Source of the DNA: Rachycentron canadum
Taxonomy: Eukaryota; Chordata; Actinopteri; Carangiformes; Rachycentridae
NCBI GenBank assembly: GCA_038496675.1
Contig: CM076656.1
Span: forward strand, 22,043,870 to 22,107,869
DNA: 64,000 nt
Direction: 5' to 3'
Within the stretch, counting starts at the first letter, position 1. Each line of letters opens with the position of its first letter. Shown in pieces: positions 13,576 to 26,800 of this stretch. The notes under the pieces were generated by a model, which saw only the letters and a program-made list of their open reading frames with translations, made no database searches and was not told the origin of the DNA. A program made the translations under genes and the position numbers.

Positions 13576-15529
13576 AAAAACGCTGCCTAAATGTTTTACA
13601 GCGTTAAACACGATGGAAGCAAATTTATTTGGCTTCCAGGTCTCACAATCTGGAAAACAGACAGGAAAACATCTGATCTAATGTGAGGTAACACGAGTGA
13701 GCTCCCCTCTGACAACCAGCAGAATCTGTGAGATGAAAACAGACAAAACGCGAGCCAGGCAACTGCATCCAGCTTGGGCCAAGTTTAGAAACATTGTGCA
13801 ACTGAAGCTTTGGTGTCATCATAAAAAAAAAAAAAAAAAAAAAAAAAATGACAACACAGATGGTCCTGCTGTCCACAGGGGAAACATCATACAGACTGTT
13901 CTTGGTTTAAATATAGCATAAGTGATTATATTGGAAAACTAGGAAGCGATTAATTACTCCAGCAGTGTATGAGGGAAACATATTTTACACTTCACACAAT
14001 ACTGCAGATTAAATGGCATTGGAGTGTGAACCTCATAATAATATAATTCCCTTATGTCCAAAGAAATGAATTTTAATGTAAGAATCAGATGGATGAGGCA
14101 CAGATTTGATCGGTTTTATGATACAGATTCAGAGCTGTGATTGAAGTAAGTAAGGGAGTTTAAAACCTGACAATTGTTCTCTCAAAAATCGTCGGCGACA
14201 ACGTAACACACAGTGGGGTCCAGCATAAAATCCTTAGTAAGAACAATAGAAAACTCAAGTGCAAAAGTGGCATCATTTGTGCTTTCTGGCTGACAGAAAG
14301 GGGTCTCTTTTATACTCAACAGCTGTGTTTTGTTTTGGTAGGTTGTGTTTCAGTTATCACAAAAAGATGGCAAATTCTGTGTATTGGTGAACGCTGGTGT
14401 AACTTTCACCAAAATACGCTCTTTGTGAAGTTCATGTAGACACAACAACACATAAACAGCGCGCGTAGGAGTGATTGAACTGTCTCGACATCTGACTGCC
14501 ACTGTCGGCCACAAGGCCCTTAAATTTTTAACTAAATCTTTTGTAGTTAAAGTAAAAAATTCATCAGTACTCAACATGAGAAAGTTACTCTTTTTTTTTT
14601 TTTTTTCTCTCTTTTGCTTTGGCTGTGGCCATTAATAGCGCATTCACTGTTGCCCAGACAGCGTGTAATTCTTTTTGACTTTCCTTTCCATTTGCCTGGA
14701 GGACAGAGCGGTTTAAAAACATTTCTGCACACAGAAGCATGGCTAACAGGTAATCTATCTAATTACGGCGAGGGAGGGGTTCCCCTGTAAATTATTGAAG
14801 AGCTCCCATAACCTTTGTTTCACCCTTGCTGTGTACAAGCCTCTGACACAGACACACTCTTTTCCTGGTAGCGCTATGTCCTAAAGCTGGGAGGTGAGGA
14901 TGATTCAAGTGGCTGAAGGAAGAGTGACTGGGCTTTTCAGGGGTGTATTTTCACCACTGTCATTTCAGAGGCCATAAGAAAAGCAATAAAATAACTTTTA
15001 ATATCCCATTAATCACATAAGATAATAGAATTACGGAGGTGAGGAAAGTAAAAGGAACACCTTATGGTATAATGTAATCAAGTAAAATGGCCCTGCAGTA
15101 AACAGTACAGTGTTTGTTGTGTCAGACAGATGCTGATTTAACTCAATGACATTTCTTCAGGCCACACTTTCTGTTGTCATTGGACTGTATTACATTGTGA
15201 TGAGTTTCTGTTACTCTGTCCTCTTTCAATCAGGACAAGGGCTGGAGAACACGTCTCCTGACAGTTTTCATTCCTCAGCAAAAATAAAACATTATGACTT
15301 TCACAAAAGGTAGTGTCAGCTATAGGGCACTATTGTTAACTGACAATCTGCATGGCATTTGCAATGTCAAGAAAAAAAATAAAAATAAAAAAAATGCAAC
15401 AAAACAAAGACACAGCTTAGATTAAAGCCTGGTCTTGATATATGATGTACTTAATTTGAGAAGCTGCTAGTTACTAAAGCAATGAGGTAATATTTCTATA
15501 ATAAAGCATACGATCCACCTACACATGTA

Positions 15530-16777
15530 GAGTGGCAAGAAAAAATAAGTGGTCCTTTGAAATTTCCTCCATATATGTAAAATATGGTCAGATTTTCATT
15601 TATATTCCAATTATGAGCAAACACAATTTTTACAAATAACACACCATTGTGTTGTCTCTGTACATTCACATTGTATGTTGGAACAATTATGGACCATAAT
15701 GACTTCTCCAAAAGCTAATTGGAGGGTGGCATGGTGATGCAGTGGTTAGTGCTGTAGCCTCACAGGCTGTTTTTTTTCTCAGCTTCCTCTGAGATGTGAC
15801 TTGCAGGGCAACGTACTAAATGCAACCATGCACATAGACTCATTAACAGAGATGGTTCCCAGCTCCAACCAGCTCTGGGTTCAAACCCCCGGCTTCCTCC
15901 AACAGTCCAAAGACATGCAGGTTAGGTTAATTGGTGACTCTAAGCTGCCCGTAGGTGTGTGAATGGTTATTTGTCTCTAAATGTCGGCCCAGCGATAGAC
16001 TGGTGACCTGGCCAGGGTGAACCTTGCCCTCGCACAGATAAGCTGTATAGATACTAGATGGATGGATGGAAAAGATAATTGGAGTCAGGAGTTATTTAAC
16101 CAGGGGTTCAATCAATGAAACATGACTGAAAATGTGGGTTACAGTTACTTTGATTTGCTATGTGAACCCTGACTCCCATAAGACTTATGATCAAGAACTG
16201 TTGATTTAAAAGGTTTACAAAGTCCTTTCATAAGTTTACATCTTCATCCTTCCACAGACAAACTGTTGATGAGAAGTGGGCGTCCAGCTAAGATGACATC
16301 AATGATGCTCATCAATGTAACAAAGAGCCTCAACCTCAAAGGAATCATGGGAGCTGGTTAACATCTGTCAATAGATCCATGAAACACAAATCATGGTGCA
16401 TTGCTGCGTTGAGCGTGGTGTCCTGCCATGGACTCTCCAACCCAGTAGAGACGCTGCAGAATGACCTGAATGTCCGCTCACACCGGACGTCATAAGAATA
16501 TGTCTGAGCTGAAAACTGTGCAGATCTGATCAACAGGTTATTGGTGTCAAAGAAGGAATCATCCACTTGTTAAAATCCAAGGATTGGCTTTCTTTTTCTA
16601 CCAACACTGTGAATGTTTAATATCTGTGTTCAATAAGAACAAAAAAGATTTTAGGTGGGAAATATTAACTGTTTGTTAACATTTGTGACTTAGAAGAAGA
16701 GCAGATCAGATCTTATGACCAATCAATCTAGAAAACCAAGTCATTCCAAAGGGTCCACCACCTTTTCCCTGCCACTG
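15530..16777 (+). mobile_element. Tc1/mariner-like element with long inverted repeats, split by a SINE
   Basis: The left end gagtggcaagaaaaaataag and the right end (complement cagtggcagggaaaaggtgg) are imperfect inverted repeats. TA flanks both sides (15528-15529, 16778-16779). The inverted match continues inward (complement of the right arm: accctttggaatgacttgg), resembling a fish family whose ends read CAGTGGCATGAAAAAGT. Around 16180-16290 a degenerate stretch (gatcaagaactgttgattta, ccacagacaaactgtt) resembles the start of a Tc1 transposase gene. Removing the nested SINE leaves about 890 bp. Confidence 0.75.
15725..16069 (+). mobile_element. tRNA-derived SINE-like repeat nested in the Tc1-like element
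   Basis: It starts ggtggcatggtgatgcagtg, a pol III A-box-like head common in fish repeats, has a B-box-like GGTTCAAACCC at 15878-15888, a body with ccaaagacatgcaggttagg and ggtgacctggccagggtgaa, and ends in gatggatggatgga. It is flanked by aaaagctaattggag (15710-15724) and aaaagataattggag (16070-16084), a 15-bp target duplication with one mismatch. The A- to B-box distance (about 140 bp) is longer than in a tRNA, so the head is rearranged. Confidence 0.75.
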
Positions 16778-19700
16778 TACTTACAGTATAACCTGGACAG
16801 ATTGAAACATTTTGGACAAGTTCCATAATAAACATTAAGTATGTTGCAGAATATTCACTTGACATGAAGAAAATGTTGACATTTATTGTTGTAAACACCC
16901 CTAGTCAGGTATTGATATTTCCTGGAAGAATCAGCAGGGAAATGATGTGTTTTTCATCTCAGGCAGTGGCAATAGTGATTTACTTGGAATAAAAATAGGT
17001 AGATTGTGATTGTTACACAAACACCTGGATAACTTGCATGAAAGGTTGGCGTAGTTGTCTTTCCTCCAACATTGCTGACTGTGATGATCTGTAATCACTT
17101 TAAAAAGAAAACGCTAACCTCCTTTGCAATGGTTACTGCTCTCTTAAGATGCGTTAACAAGCTCCAATAATGATATTTTCTGAACATGTTGGATAAAGTA
17201 TGTAAGTCTGTTTCACCAAGACAGTGACCCAACAGTATTATTTTGCAGTCATATAGGAGATGCCACAATGTTATCTCCTCATTTGGGGGAGGAGGAACAG
17301 GTTGAGGGGGTGAGTGGGTGGATGGGGGTGTTTTTGAGGGTTGAAAGGGCCCAGGTGTAAGTATTTGACCGCTCACAAGGGGAGTCTTCCTTTGTGAGAT
17401 AAATGGAGAAGGCTGGTATCAGCAGGTCATGTGTAATAAGCATTCATGATTAATGTCTTTAAAGAAGAATCACCTAAGGGACACTTTAAGCTGATCAGGA
17501 AACCAAGCTGTGATATGATGAATGCTCGCTTCTGAGTAAAAATACACACTCTGAATCCTTTGGCACATGGGAAAACCTCCTTACTTGCCTAATTGCCTCT
17601 GCATATAAAGATGATCCATTTGATCTCACAGATTTATTTTCCAAGCTGGAACACATCTATACATTTTAGATTAACTTTGAGCTTTATTTTTTTATGATGC
17701 CTGGTGTATATCGATATCTTACACTGATGAAAAGAGACTGACGATACGTGCATATTGTTTAATGTCATTTGAGTTTGTAACTTGTCAATTTTCTGTTACA
17801 AAACAGTCAAAAAAAAAAAAAAAAAAGCTGCAATCACCTCCAGCAATCTGGTGTGGGCATTTTTTATTTTTTTTTGTCTTTATATGAACCTCATTCCTCA
17901 GGCACAGTGTTGCATGACATAAACACATACATCATCCACAGAGCTCAGCCACTCTAAATACCTCTTTGGCGGTGCACCTTTGATAACAAGCAAAAACTCA
18001 TGTAGGCTCCAAACTGTTCGGTTATAGCCAAACGAAATGAGATGAGGGAGATTCCCTCTGAAAACATACATCCACTCTTTTGAAGAGTGATCAGCTATCT
18101 ATCTATCAACATGCAACAAGACAGCCGTGGAGGATTTACGATGCTTTCTCTGCACAGTGAAGTCACAGGTTAGATGGATAGTTGACTGGTATTTTGTAGC
18201 GGGCATGTCTCCCGATGAGTTACTGTATGTTCATATACTAGTTGTCTGCAATAGGAAACACCATGTTGACCCAAATATAGGACTATATTTCTTTCTAGAA
18301 ATCACAAAATGAGAAAGTGTGGCTTATGTTGTATTCTGGGACTAGACATTGCTAGGCTAGCAAGTTTTTAACAGTCAATTAGTATTAGTTGTAGCTGAAG
18401 TGTCTGGATAGCCAAGAGTACCCTTCGAGAGTTTCTGAAGGTTAATGGGACATGTTTTATAGGAAATAAATTCATGACGAGTGAAAACAAGCGTCTCTTG
18501 ACGTTTTTCCTGCAGAAACAGCCCAGGAAACCGAACACTCTGTCAAGCTGCCAACAATTGCTGGTGTCAGAGATGATGAGGAGCTCACAAAAGAAAGAGA
18601 GTTTGAAAAATGCTAACAGCCAGAAAGCATTATTCTGACCACGTCACATCTGACAGGAGAGTGTCAGTGTGTAGCTGATGCTACATTACACAAACAAATA
18701 CAGGGTTAACGTTCTGCTGGAGCATTTTATGTTTCACTTTTACAAGAGAAAAAGGCCCCAAAGCCAAGATCTATCTTGTCCTCGGACTAATTACATACCA
18801 GGGAGTCCAACAGGACTAGTATGAAACAGTTTGAACCTTCAAAAAAAAAAAAAAAAGGTCTTTTTCCGAAAACAAGAGTTGGAATAAAGACATAACAAAA
18901 GTGCTTGGATAAAAGAGATAGTCATAGTGAATGTTTATCCTAAACTAGTGACTCATAATATCGGCTTGTAGCCACTTAAAGCAGAGCTGTGTTTATACAG
19001 TTATGTCCAAGCACTCAAACACTTGGTTAAAGTTAGGGAAACATTCTGGTCTGGACATGGACTGGATATACTCACCTTACAGCTTCTATATAGTACAATC
19101 ACACTTCCTTGACTATTAAAACATGTTGCCAGTAAATATAATCCAGGCAACAAGTATGTTTCAGTAAGTATTTGGCAAAACAAACTGGTGGTAGACAGAA
19201 ATGGAAAAATGACTCCATAGGATTAATAGCTCATAAAGGACCACATTCAAACGTCCAGGTATTATTACCACCTCTCTCCTCTGCACAAATTCAGCTAATT
19301 CTCTTACATCTAATGCATTTAAGTCTATTCTTTCTCTCTTTCCTTTTCCACTCTCTCCCATTTATAAAAAAAAAAAAAGCAGCGAGAAAAAAAAAAGAAC
19401 AAGATGTATTGTTTGCTCATCTATTCCCATTTCTCAAAATGCCCGGCCTCCTGTTGGTTCGGGGGCTGGGGTTCTTTGACCACCACCATAGCTGCAAATT
19501 CCTCCCACACAGGAGAGAATGGCATGACATTTACCAGAGCTGCAAGCGGTGATACATTTTTTTTTTTTTTTTTTTTTGAAATGGCAGGGCTGGAATATAC
19601 GGGGCTGAAAGGACCCACGCTGGGCCCCACTGGGACTCCTTCACACTGGCACGCTAAGCCCATTCAGATGGGGGCAGTAATTACAGGCATGGAGGCAAAG

Positions 19701-22140
19701 CTGAACTAATTCATACAAGGTGTAACGCATTCGCAGACCAAATGTCCATCAGTTTAGAGTTGGAACACCCGTTGTATGTAATGACTTTGGCGCTTGTGAC
19801 ACCATCATTGATTTTCAGTGTCCATAGTGACCTCACTGTTCAAAATGATCAATCACCAAATAACTTCATCGCCGTGGATTTAATTTGCGGTGATTAATTA
19901 TACGCACATTCACGTCTAATGTGATGGATCTCTGAGAGGAAGTTAATTATGGAGATCCACTCATGTAGCCGTGAATTTTTACATTATCTCCACTGGCCGC
20001 TGAACAAAGTTTCACTGAAGTATGAACGGCTGCGTCAACTCATCTGCACTGCACCACGAAACTGACAGATTCTCACCTGTAATTAAGCTCTGGTCTTTCC
20101 ACCAACGCATCCTGCCACCAAACTATTCAACCACAACCACACCACTGTGGAAAATACAGCTTTGTAATGAGGCTCGCCATTATTTGGAATCACATACACA
20201 AAGCGGCCGAATTTGCTCAACACGGAGAAGTATATTTATTTCCATCGATAGACGTTCGTCCATGAAAATATTGTTGGCAGAAAACCATTGGGAGCAGTAA
20301 CCTCCAGCTAAAAGGCCATATTTTCTGATTTTAATTGGATGTCTTCACAGTAGCATTGAGAGAGGTCTCTGTTGCAATACAAAAGAGGAAAATAAGAATA
20401 ACACTGCCCTTTCATTATTCCCATAAACACCACAATTGCTCTACAGTGAAATGAGAACTTTTGTAAACTCTGAATACCATATAAGCACTTCAAGTTACAA
20501 CTGAAAGGCAACCAAGATTGGTTTTACTCCTTAAGTCTGCTCTCCTGCATGTTTGCCTGTGTCTGTTTGTCAGTTCGTTTTGTTGTTTAAGCAATTTCAA
20601 ATGTCTGAGACAGCAACCAAAAACATCATCTCAGTAGGGTGGCACTGGAGCAGTCATAATCAAAATCACATCTCAGCGTCTTTGATATGAAAGCTGACCC
20701 CCCTGTGAACATGGAAATCAATCTCTTTGACTGGCACTGAGCAGATTTTTTTTTTTTTTTCATGAGTATAAACAGTGGATTATTTTCCCAAGGACCTTCT
20801 TTCATTCTCATTCATGTTTTTTCTTGTTGCATTTAATTTCATTTCACAACTGTTTAAATGTATTTGTATCTGTGAAAACCAACAGTTTGCAATGTGTTCT
20901 TTTTCAGATAAAGGCCCCAATGGCCTCTCTTTGATTTTTACATTAGCAGCAAAAGCCAGTAAGGAAGAGTAGGAGTATGGGAGAATATGAAAGGTGGAAA
21001 GTGATCAAATGAATGACTAATAACTTGAGTGAGCAAGAGAGAAAACAAAGACACACCTGTGAGTATTACAAAGGAGAAAAAAAAATAAAAAATCACATCT
21101 TTTTTAGCCTATATCATAGCAAGTGAATTTATAAGCCTGCTCTGAGACCATCATTTTCTTGAATAACAGTGGTATAATGTAGTATTTGAAGTATTTGTAT
21201 TGCATGTAGTGCATATTATCTGAGTATGTACAACCAAAAGTAAAAGTGCACATTATAAAGTATGGCCTGTAAGTGAATAAATAAAATATTACATAATTTT
21301 GATTTGTGCAAAGCAAGATTTTAATGTTGAAGCTGCTGAAGGTGGAGCTAATTGTTATTATTGTAGTGTTTTTATGTGTATTTTCGCATATTTTGTGAAT
21401 AACAATGTATTAAATTGAATGAAGTGATTACGTTTTGTATGTGAAATGATTGGCTCAGTAACTATTACTTATTATTATTTCCCTCTGAAACGTAGCAGAG
21501 TGAAGGCAGAGAGTAGTCAAAGTGCTATGCTGGACTAAATGTACTCACTCACACTCACTAACAGACTGAGCCACAAAAAGCCACCAGTGTACCTCTAAAC
21601 TCTGACTTCATGTGTGTTTCTGGAGAAGTTCAATTTTGACACAATACTAGAAATTAGACCCAAGTCTAACCCTGACACTGATCCTCCACTGACAAATATA
21701 ATCCTATCAAGTTCATTCAGTGGGGGTGTTGTCCATGCTAAGGTATGCACCTAATGGATAAGGTATAGAGTTTCAGGTTCCTGTTGTTGCGGAGGTTGAA
21801 GGCCTTTAAAAGCCACTGTGAGCTAGTTGCGCAGTAGTGATCCCGTTCCTGACTGTAATGAATCTTACCATTGGGTTTAACCCAGGGAGCGACAGCTTCA
21901 GAAGGAATAAACATGTCTGATGAACCTTGGAGTGTATGAGAGTAAAATAAAAAGGGTTAAGCTGTAAGTGTTGAATGAAGTTGTGCTGATGGATATTTGG
22001 CACAAGGTGTAACAAATGAAAATACTTATCAACAAAGGGACTGTACTGGTTGAGCATTTATTCTAGTTGGTCAATTTGGACAACTGAGTCCATAATTTTT
22101 CAAAAATGCAAAACATTACTCGGTGACAATTTCTCAAATC

Positions 22141-22216
22141 ACACCCACACACACACACATATATACATACATACATACATACATATATATATATACATAC
22201 ATACATATATATATAT
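22141..22216 (+). repeat. Compound AC / ACAT / AT microsatellite
   Basis: CA repeats pass into CATA repeats and then TA repeats in about 75 bp. Confidence 0.95.
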
Positions 22217-23848
22217 AAAAATAGATATGTATTAGTTGTGGTAATTTGCTAAAGAGCCCAAAAGTTTGGAACAGATGCATGTTTGGGATTTTGTCAGGCA
22301 ATAATACAGATACTAAGCTTTAATTACCTAAACAATGTGGTATTCAGTGGATGACACTAGAGCTGTTTGGCAGTGCCTTCAAAATCTAATATGCATGAAT
22401 GCTAAATCAGACCATAAAACAGTGTTTAAAATACTGCTGACACACATCTTAAACACTTAAAACAGTAATAGACAATGCAATGCAACTGTTAAACCACCAC
22501 ATGGCTTCTACTCAAACATTGAAAGCTACAGAAAAAAAGAATAAAAAAAAAAAATGCAGTTACAATCATCTTTATGTCTTTGGAGTTGGCTGCAAGGAGA
22601 AAAATACCTTAAATTTTAATTAAGCTGCGCATCATAAAACAACGAAAGTGTATTGGACTTTGTATGATATAGTGAAACACAGAATCAAATATAATGAGCA
22701 GTAAAAATTTTATCCTGTCAGAACAATCTTTCCGCGTTAAGACTAGAACTGCACCATAAGATAATCCATAAAAACACATGAAATGTTAATAGATTTTAAT
22801 GATTGATGCAAAGATAATTGGAATGTCAGAAATGAAGAAGTGTAGAAGAACAGAGGTGTTTTGGAGCGTAATAGTTGAGCTGGTGGCATAGATTCAATCA
22901 AATTATGGCCCTTGCAAACTTGATGCAAAAATGACTCCCCTTGATAACGCCAAATGATGAAAACCTCAAAACTCTAATGGCAGTTGAGAATTGTTCTTTT
23001 TCACTCTTTACCCTGAAGGCGTCACATAAAAAATGAATGATTTATGGATGGATAATATGAGATACCGTATCTCACTGTGTTGTAAATGCCGTACGAAATA
23101 AATGTTGGAAACTTGAGTGAAAGTTTCAGTCAGAAAACTGAATAGAGATTATTTGCTCTCAATAATAAATTAATCTAAAAACATTTCAAGTACTTGGAGA
23201 AAGCTGCTTTCAACTAAAAAAAGTCCACATATTGGGTCAAAAACCTCTACCTGCTTTTCAATGCCATTAAAGCATAATTATTATGATTATGTCAGCTGCC
23301 AATCCAAACAGTATAATATTTATTAATACTCAAAGACCTATCATGACCACTGACGGTGAAGATATTACCTTGACAATGCCACTACTACCGAGGATGTATC
23401 CTCCAAGGCCCACTAAACAGCCACGGGTGAAACGAACGAATCAGCTCTGCAGCATTTAAATGAGCTTTACTCCCGAGTCATTTGTATGCAATGAACAGGT
23501 CAGGTGAAACTAAATTGATTGAGACAATCCCATGGGTTGTTGGAAGAACTTACATGACCTGTAGCTTTCGTCTGTATGGTGGAAGAAGGAAGGAAGCAGC
23601 TATGACTTAACCTACTTTCTAACTGAATTTGGATGCTTTTTACAGACTTATAAACCTTTGATGATGATTTGATCCAGCTTTGAGAAGATGTGAAGCAGGG
23701 CAGATTTTCTATTCTATGTACGGGAGTGGATTAATTTGTAGATTGACTCAGCTAAGAAGCACCCCCCACCAAGCCCATTCAAAAAAGGGGCATGATAAGG
23801 TTAATTTTCAGTGTCTTACAACGATTCATGGGGTTTTGAAAGAACGAT

Positions 23849-23882
23849 ATATACTTTATTAATCTCCCAGTGGAAATTCAGG
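23849..23882. repeat. Short dispersed-repeat terminus
   Basis: The stretch tatatactttattaatctcc then cagtggaaattc resembles a motif (ACTTTATTAATCCC...GGAAATTC) found at the end of many fish repeats. Only this end is recognisable. Confidence 0.35.
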
Positions 23883-26800
23883 ACCTTTTCACTATTTCAC
23901 TGTCTTTTTTTGTGTATTGTATTTTTTTCTGTCCTTCTCTAAATGTGTTGAAGTGACTGGGGCTCAGGTAGAAATAGATGATGGCACATCCTTCCAAGCA
24001 CTCGTCAGCATTTTGCTAAATTTCACTTCAAATCTGACGACAGTTGTGCAGCAGCTCGCCTACTTTTCCAGGCTGCTGTCAATCAAATCTGATGAGACCA
24101 CACCCACACAATAAAAAAAAATTAAATTGAAATTCTGAGTGATAAATGTCTGATTAATAATGATCAATGACAAATCTTTCTGGACTTTAACTTTGATTGA
24201 TGCTTAGTTAGTCATGAATATTTAATATTGAAGGGGAATACTTCATTTGGACAGATTTTAAAACTGATCATTAAGTTCATGGTCAAAGTGTCAGTGGATG
24301 TTGATCTGCTGTTTTTCCACTGTCTGAATTATTAGTGAGTGGCTCCTCTTTTAGCACGTGAACAAGGGAAGATGAAACCTGGCTGGAAGAAAAACTTTTT
24401 TTCCGATTCCACAGAAAGAGCATAAGAAAACATGTAGTCGAACACTTAATAAGAGGTTATTGTCGCTAACAGAGCAAAATTCCTGCGTGAACAAATTTCT
24501 ATTCTTGTCACGTCACGCTTCTTGTACTGTACAATAACACTGCAGAGCAGAACGGCAGGCTCCACAGGGGTGTCCTACTTTAATAAATGAGCTGAGGTTC
24601 ATATGCCTGCAAAGAAATCACTTGCTCCAGAAGATTAGAACTGCAAATATCCTTATGTAACAACACAATGTTGTGACAAAGTAAATTTTAAATACATTAG
24701 TGGGTTCAAAGTAGCAGAATTATTGTTTTTATGAGGTATAATTTATTCATTTCTATTATATTTTCTGCATATATTCTGATGGGTGACTCAATCAACGTAA
24801 ATGTCCTACACACAAATTTTTAGTACAAATTTGACCCGAGACATATTCTTCACATCCTTCCCACGTTGACGCTATTGGCTCATGCCTCTCTGTATCTAAA
24901 TACAGTTAATGACTTTTACATAAAGCTGTAATGTGCAAAGGGCAGCGAGCAGATGGTCTGATGGAAATTGATGACAGGTTTAGGAGTCATTAGTAACGAT
25001 ATTGTCTGGCAGCAGAAGTGCCAAAGAGTGGCCCGGCAAGGTTGATCTGCTGTACTCCCTGCCTCCGAGCCTGCTGGAAACAATATGTGTCAGGGACCTA
25101 CTGTGAAACTCTATGTGTTAAGGCATCGATATGTGGCAGTTGTCTGCACTGGCAGTTGAAAACTCAGATAGTATGATCAGTGCTGGTTGTTGAGCAGTAT
25201 TTTCAACGCCAAAACTATTAGAGTCATTAGTGGCCCTGCTGCGGTGCAATCTTTAGTCTATCCGGAGGGTGACCATTTGGGAATTGCAGGAACAAAACTA
25301 AGCTGTAAAATTACATTCCATATATTTGCTAAGATCTTGTCTTGATTCAAAGCTGAATTGCTTTGTGAAAGAGTTTTCCACCGACAATAACAATTACTTT
25401 TTACAGTTGAGCTGCTCAGAGATTTGTTGTTATGTTTCCTTGACTGTTTTAAAGACTTCGCTTGATGTTATGGCTCCATTCAAGAAACATTTTGTTGAGG
25501 GACTTTATGGCCCTCTAAGCAAACAATCGTTTAAATTCAATTAAGGCTATGAAACACAGTTGAAAACAGTCCTTTTAAAGCTTTGTTTTTGTGCTGTCCT
25601 GACCTATGTGCAATGACTATAACCAGCCTAGCATATATATTGCACATAACAGTAGGTGTGCTGTTCAGTGTATGTGCTGTGAATAAAATGGAATCATTAG
25701 CACAAAGCTCAACATAATGAGGAATAAACAATAATGGGATGAACCCACTGTGCTTCTGCCCATCAGAGAATTTCATAATTAGCAATTAGTGGTCATTGTA
25801 TTATGGTTGGTGCAACTCAAATCTGGCTGAAGTGTCTACATTCGCTTACCTATCCTGAGGCATTGCAAATAAAATATCCCATTGGATTCAGACGTGATTA
25901 ATGTCTGTCGCAAGAAGGGCTGTAATGGCAGATTAGGCATGATTATGAGTGGGCTCATTTATTTTCAACATGTCATTATCCTTTACAACATTGACTAAGC
26001 AAATGGCCAGAGTGTGTTTATGAGTACGAATGTAAGATGCGTTTTCCTGATCATTAATAGTTTGCATAAAGAAAAAACAAAAAAAAAAAAAGAAAGAAAG
26101 AAAAAACTAACAAATAAAAAAGTAAGAATTAAATATAGGACTACGAACTGTTGGAAGGAGTAAGAACAAATACATAATAACAAGATAACCATGACAATGT
26201 AAAAAAATAAAAAAGACCAAGAAAAATAACATTACAAAGAATCAAGTATTCACCTTGAAGACTCCACTATCCAATATCATATCTCCTTGTTCATTGCGCC
26301 GCGATCCAACAATATCATTATCAAACATCTTGTATCTTGTCCTCATTAATTCTGATGTTTTCACATTGTCTTCAAAAATTTAATTACGAAAACAAAAATG
26401 TTCGACAGCGTTTTTTCCCCTGTATTATTAGGCGTCTTGTCATTTGACCATTCTGATAAATTTTGATGAGCGTGTTGAGCATTAATTGAATAATTGATAA
26501 CTGTTTTCCAATGGCTTGATTGTCACAAACCAAGACAAATAGAATGGAATAGAATCATAAAATATTCACCTGAGTGTTGGGCTGAGCATTATTAACTCCA
26601 AAGTCATTTTCACATGGATGCACGTGTCCACAACCAGACAAGGTAGTCTCAACTCTAAAGTAAAGGACAATACATAACTGTATTGAAGAAATGTATGTTT
26701 TTTTCTTCGCAAATGCATCACATTATAAACATACATATCAGACATATTTAAAAAAAAAAAAAGAAAAGAAAAAAAAAAAAATCAAGGCACTGAAGCCTCT

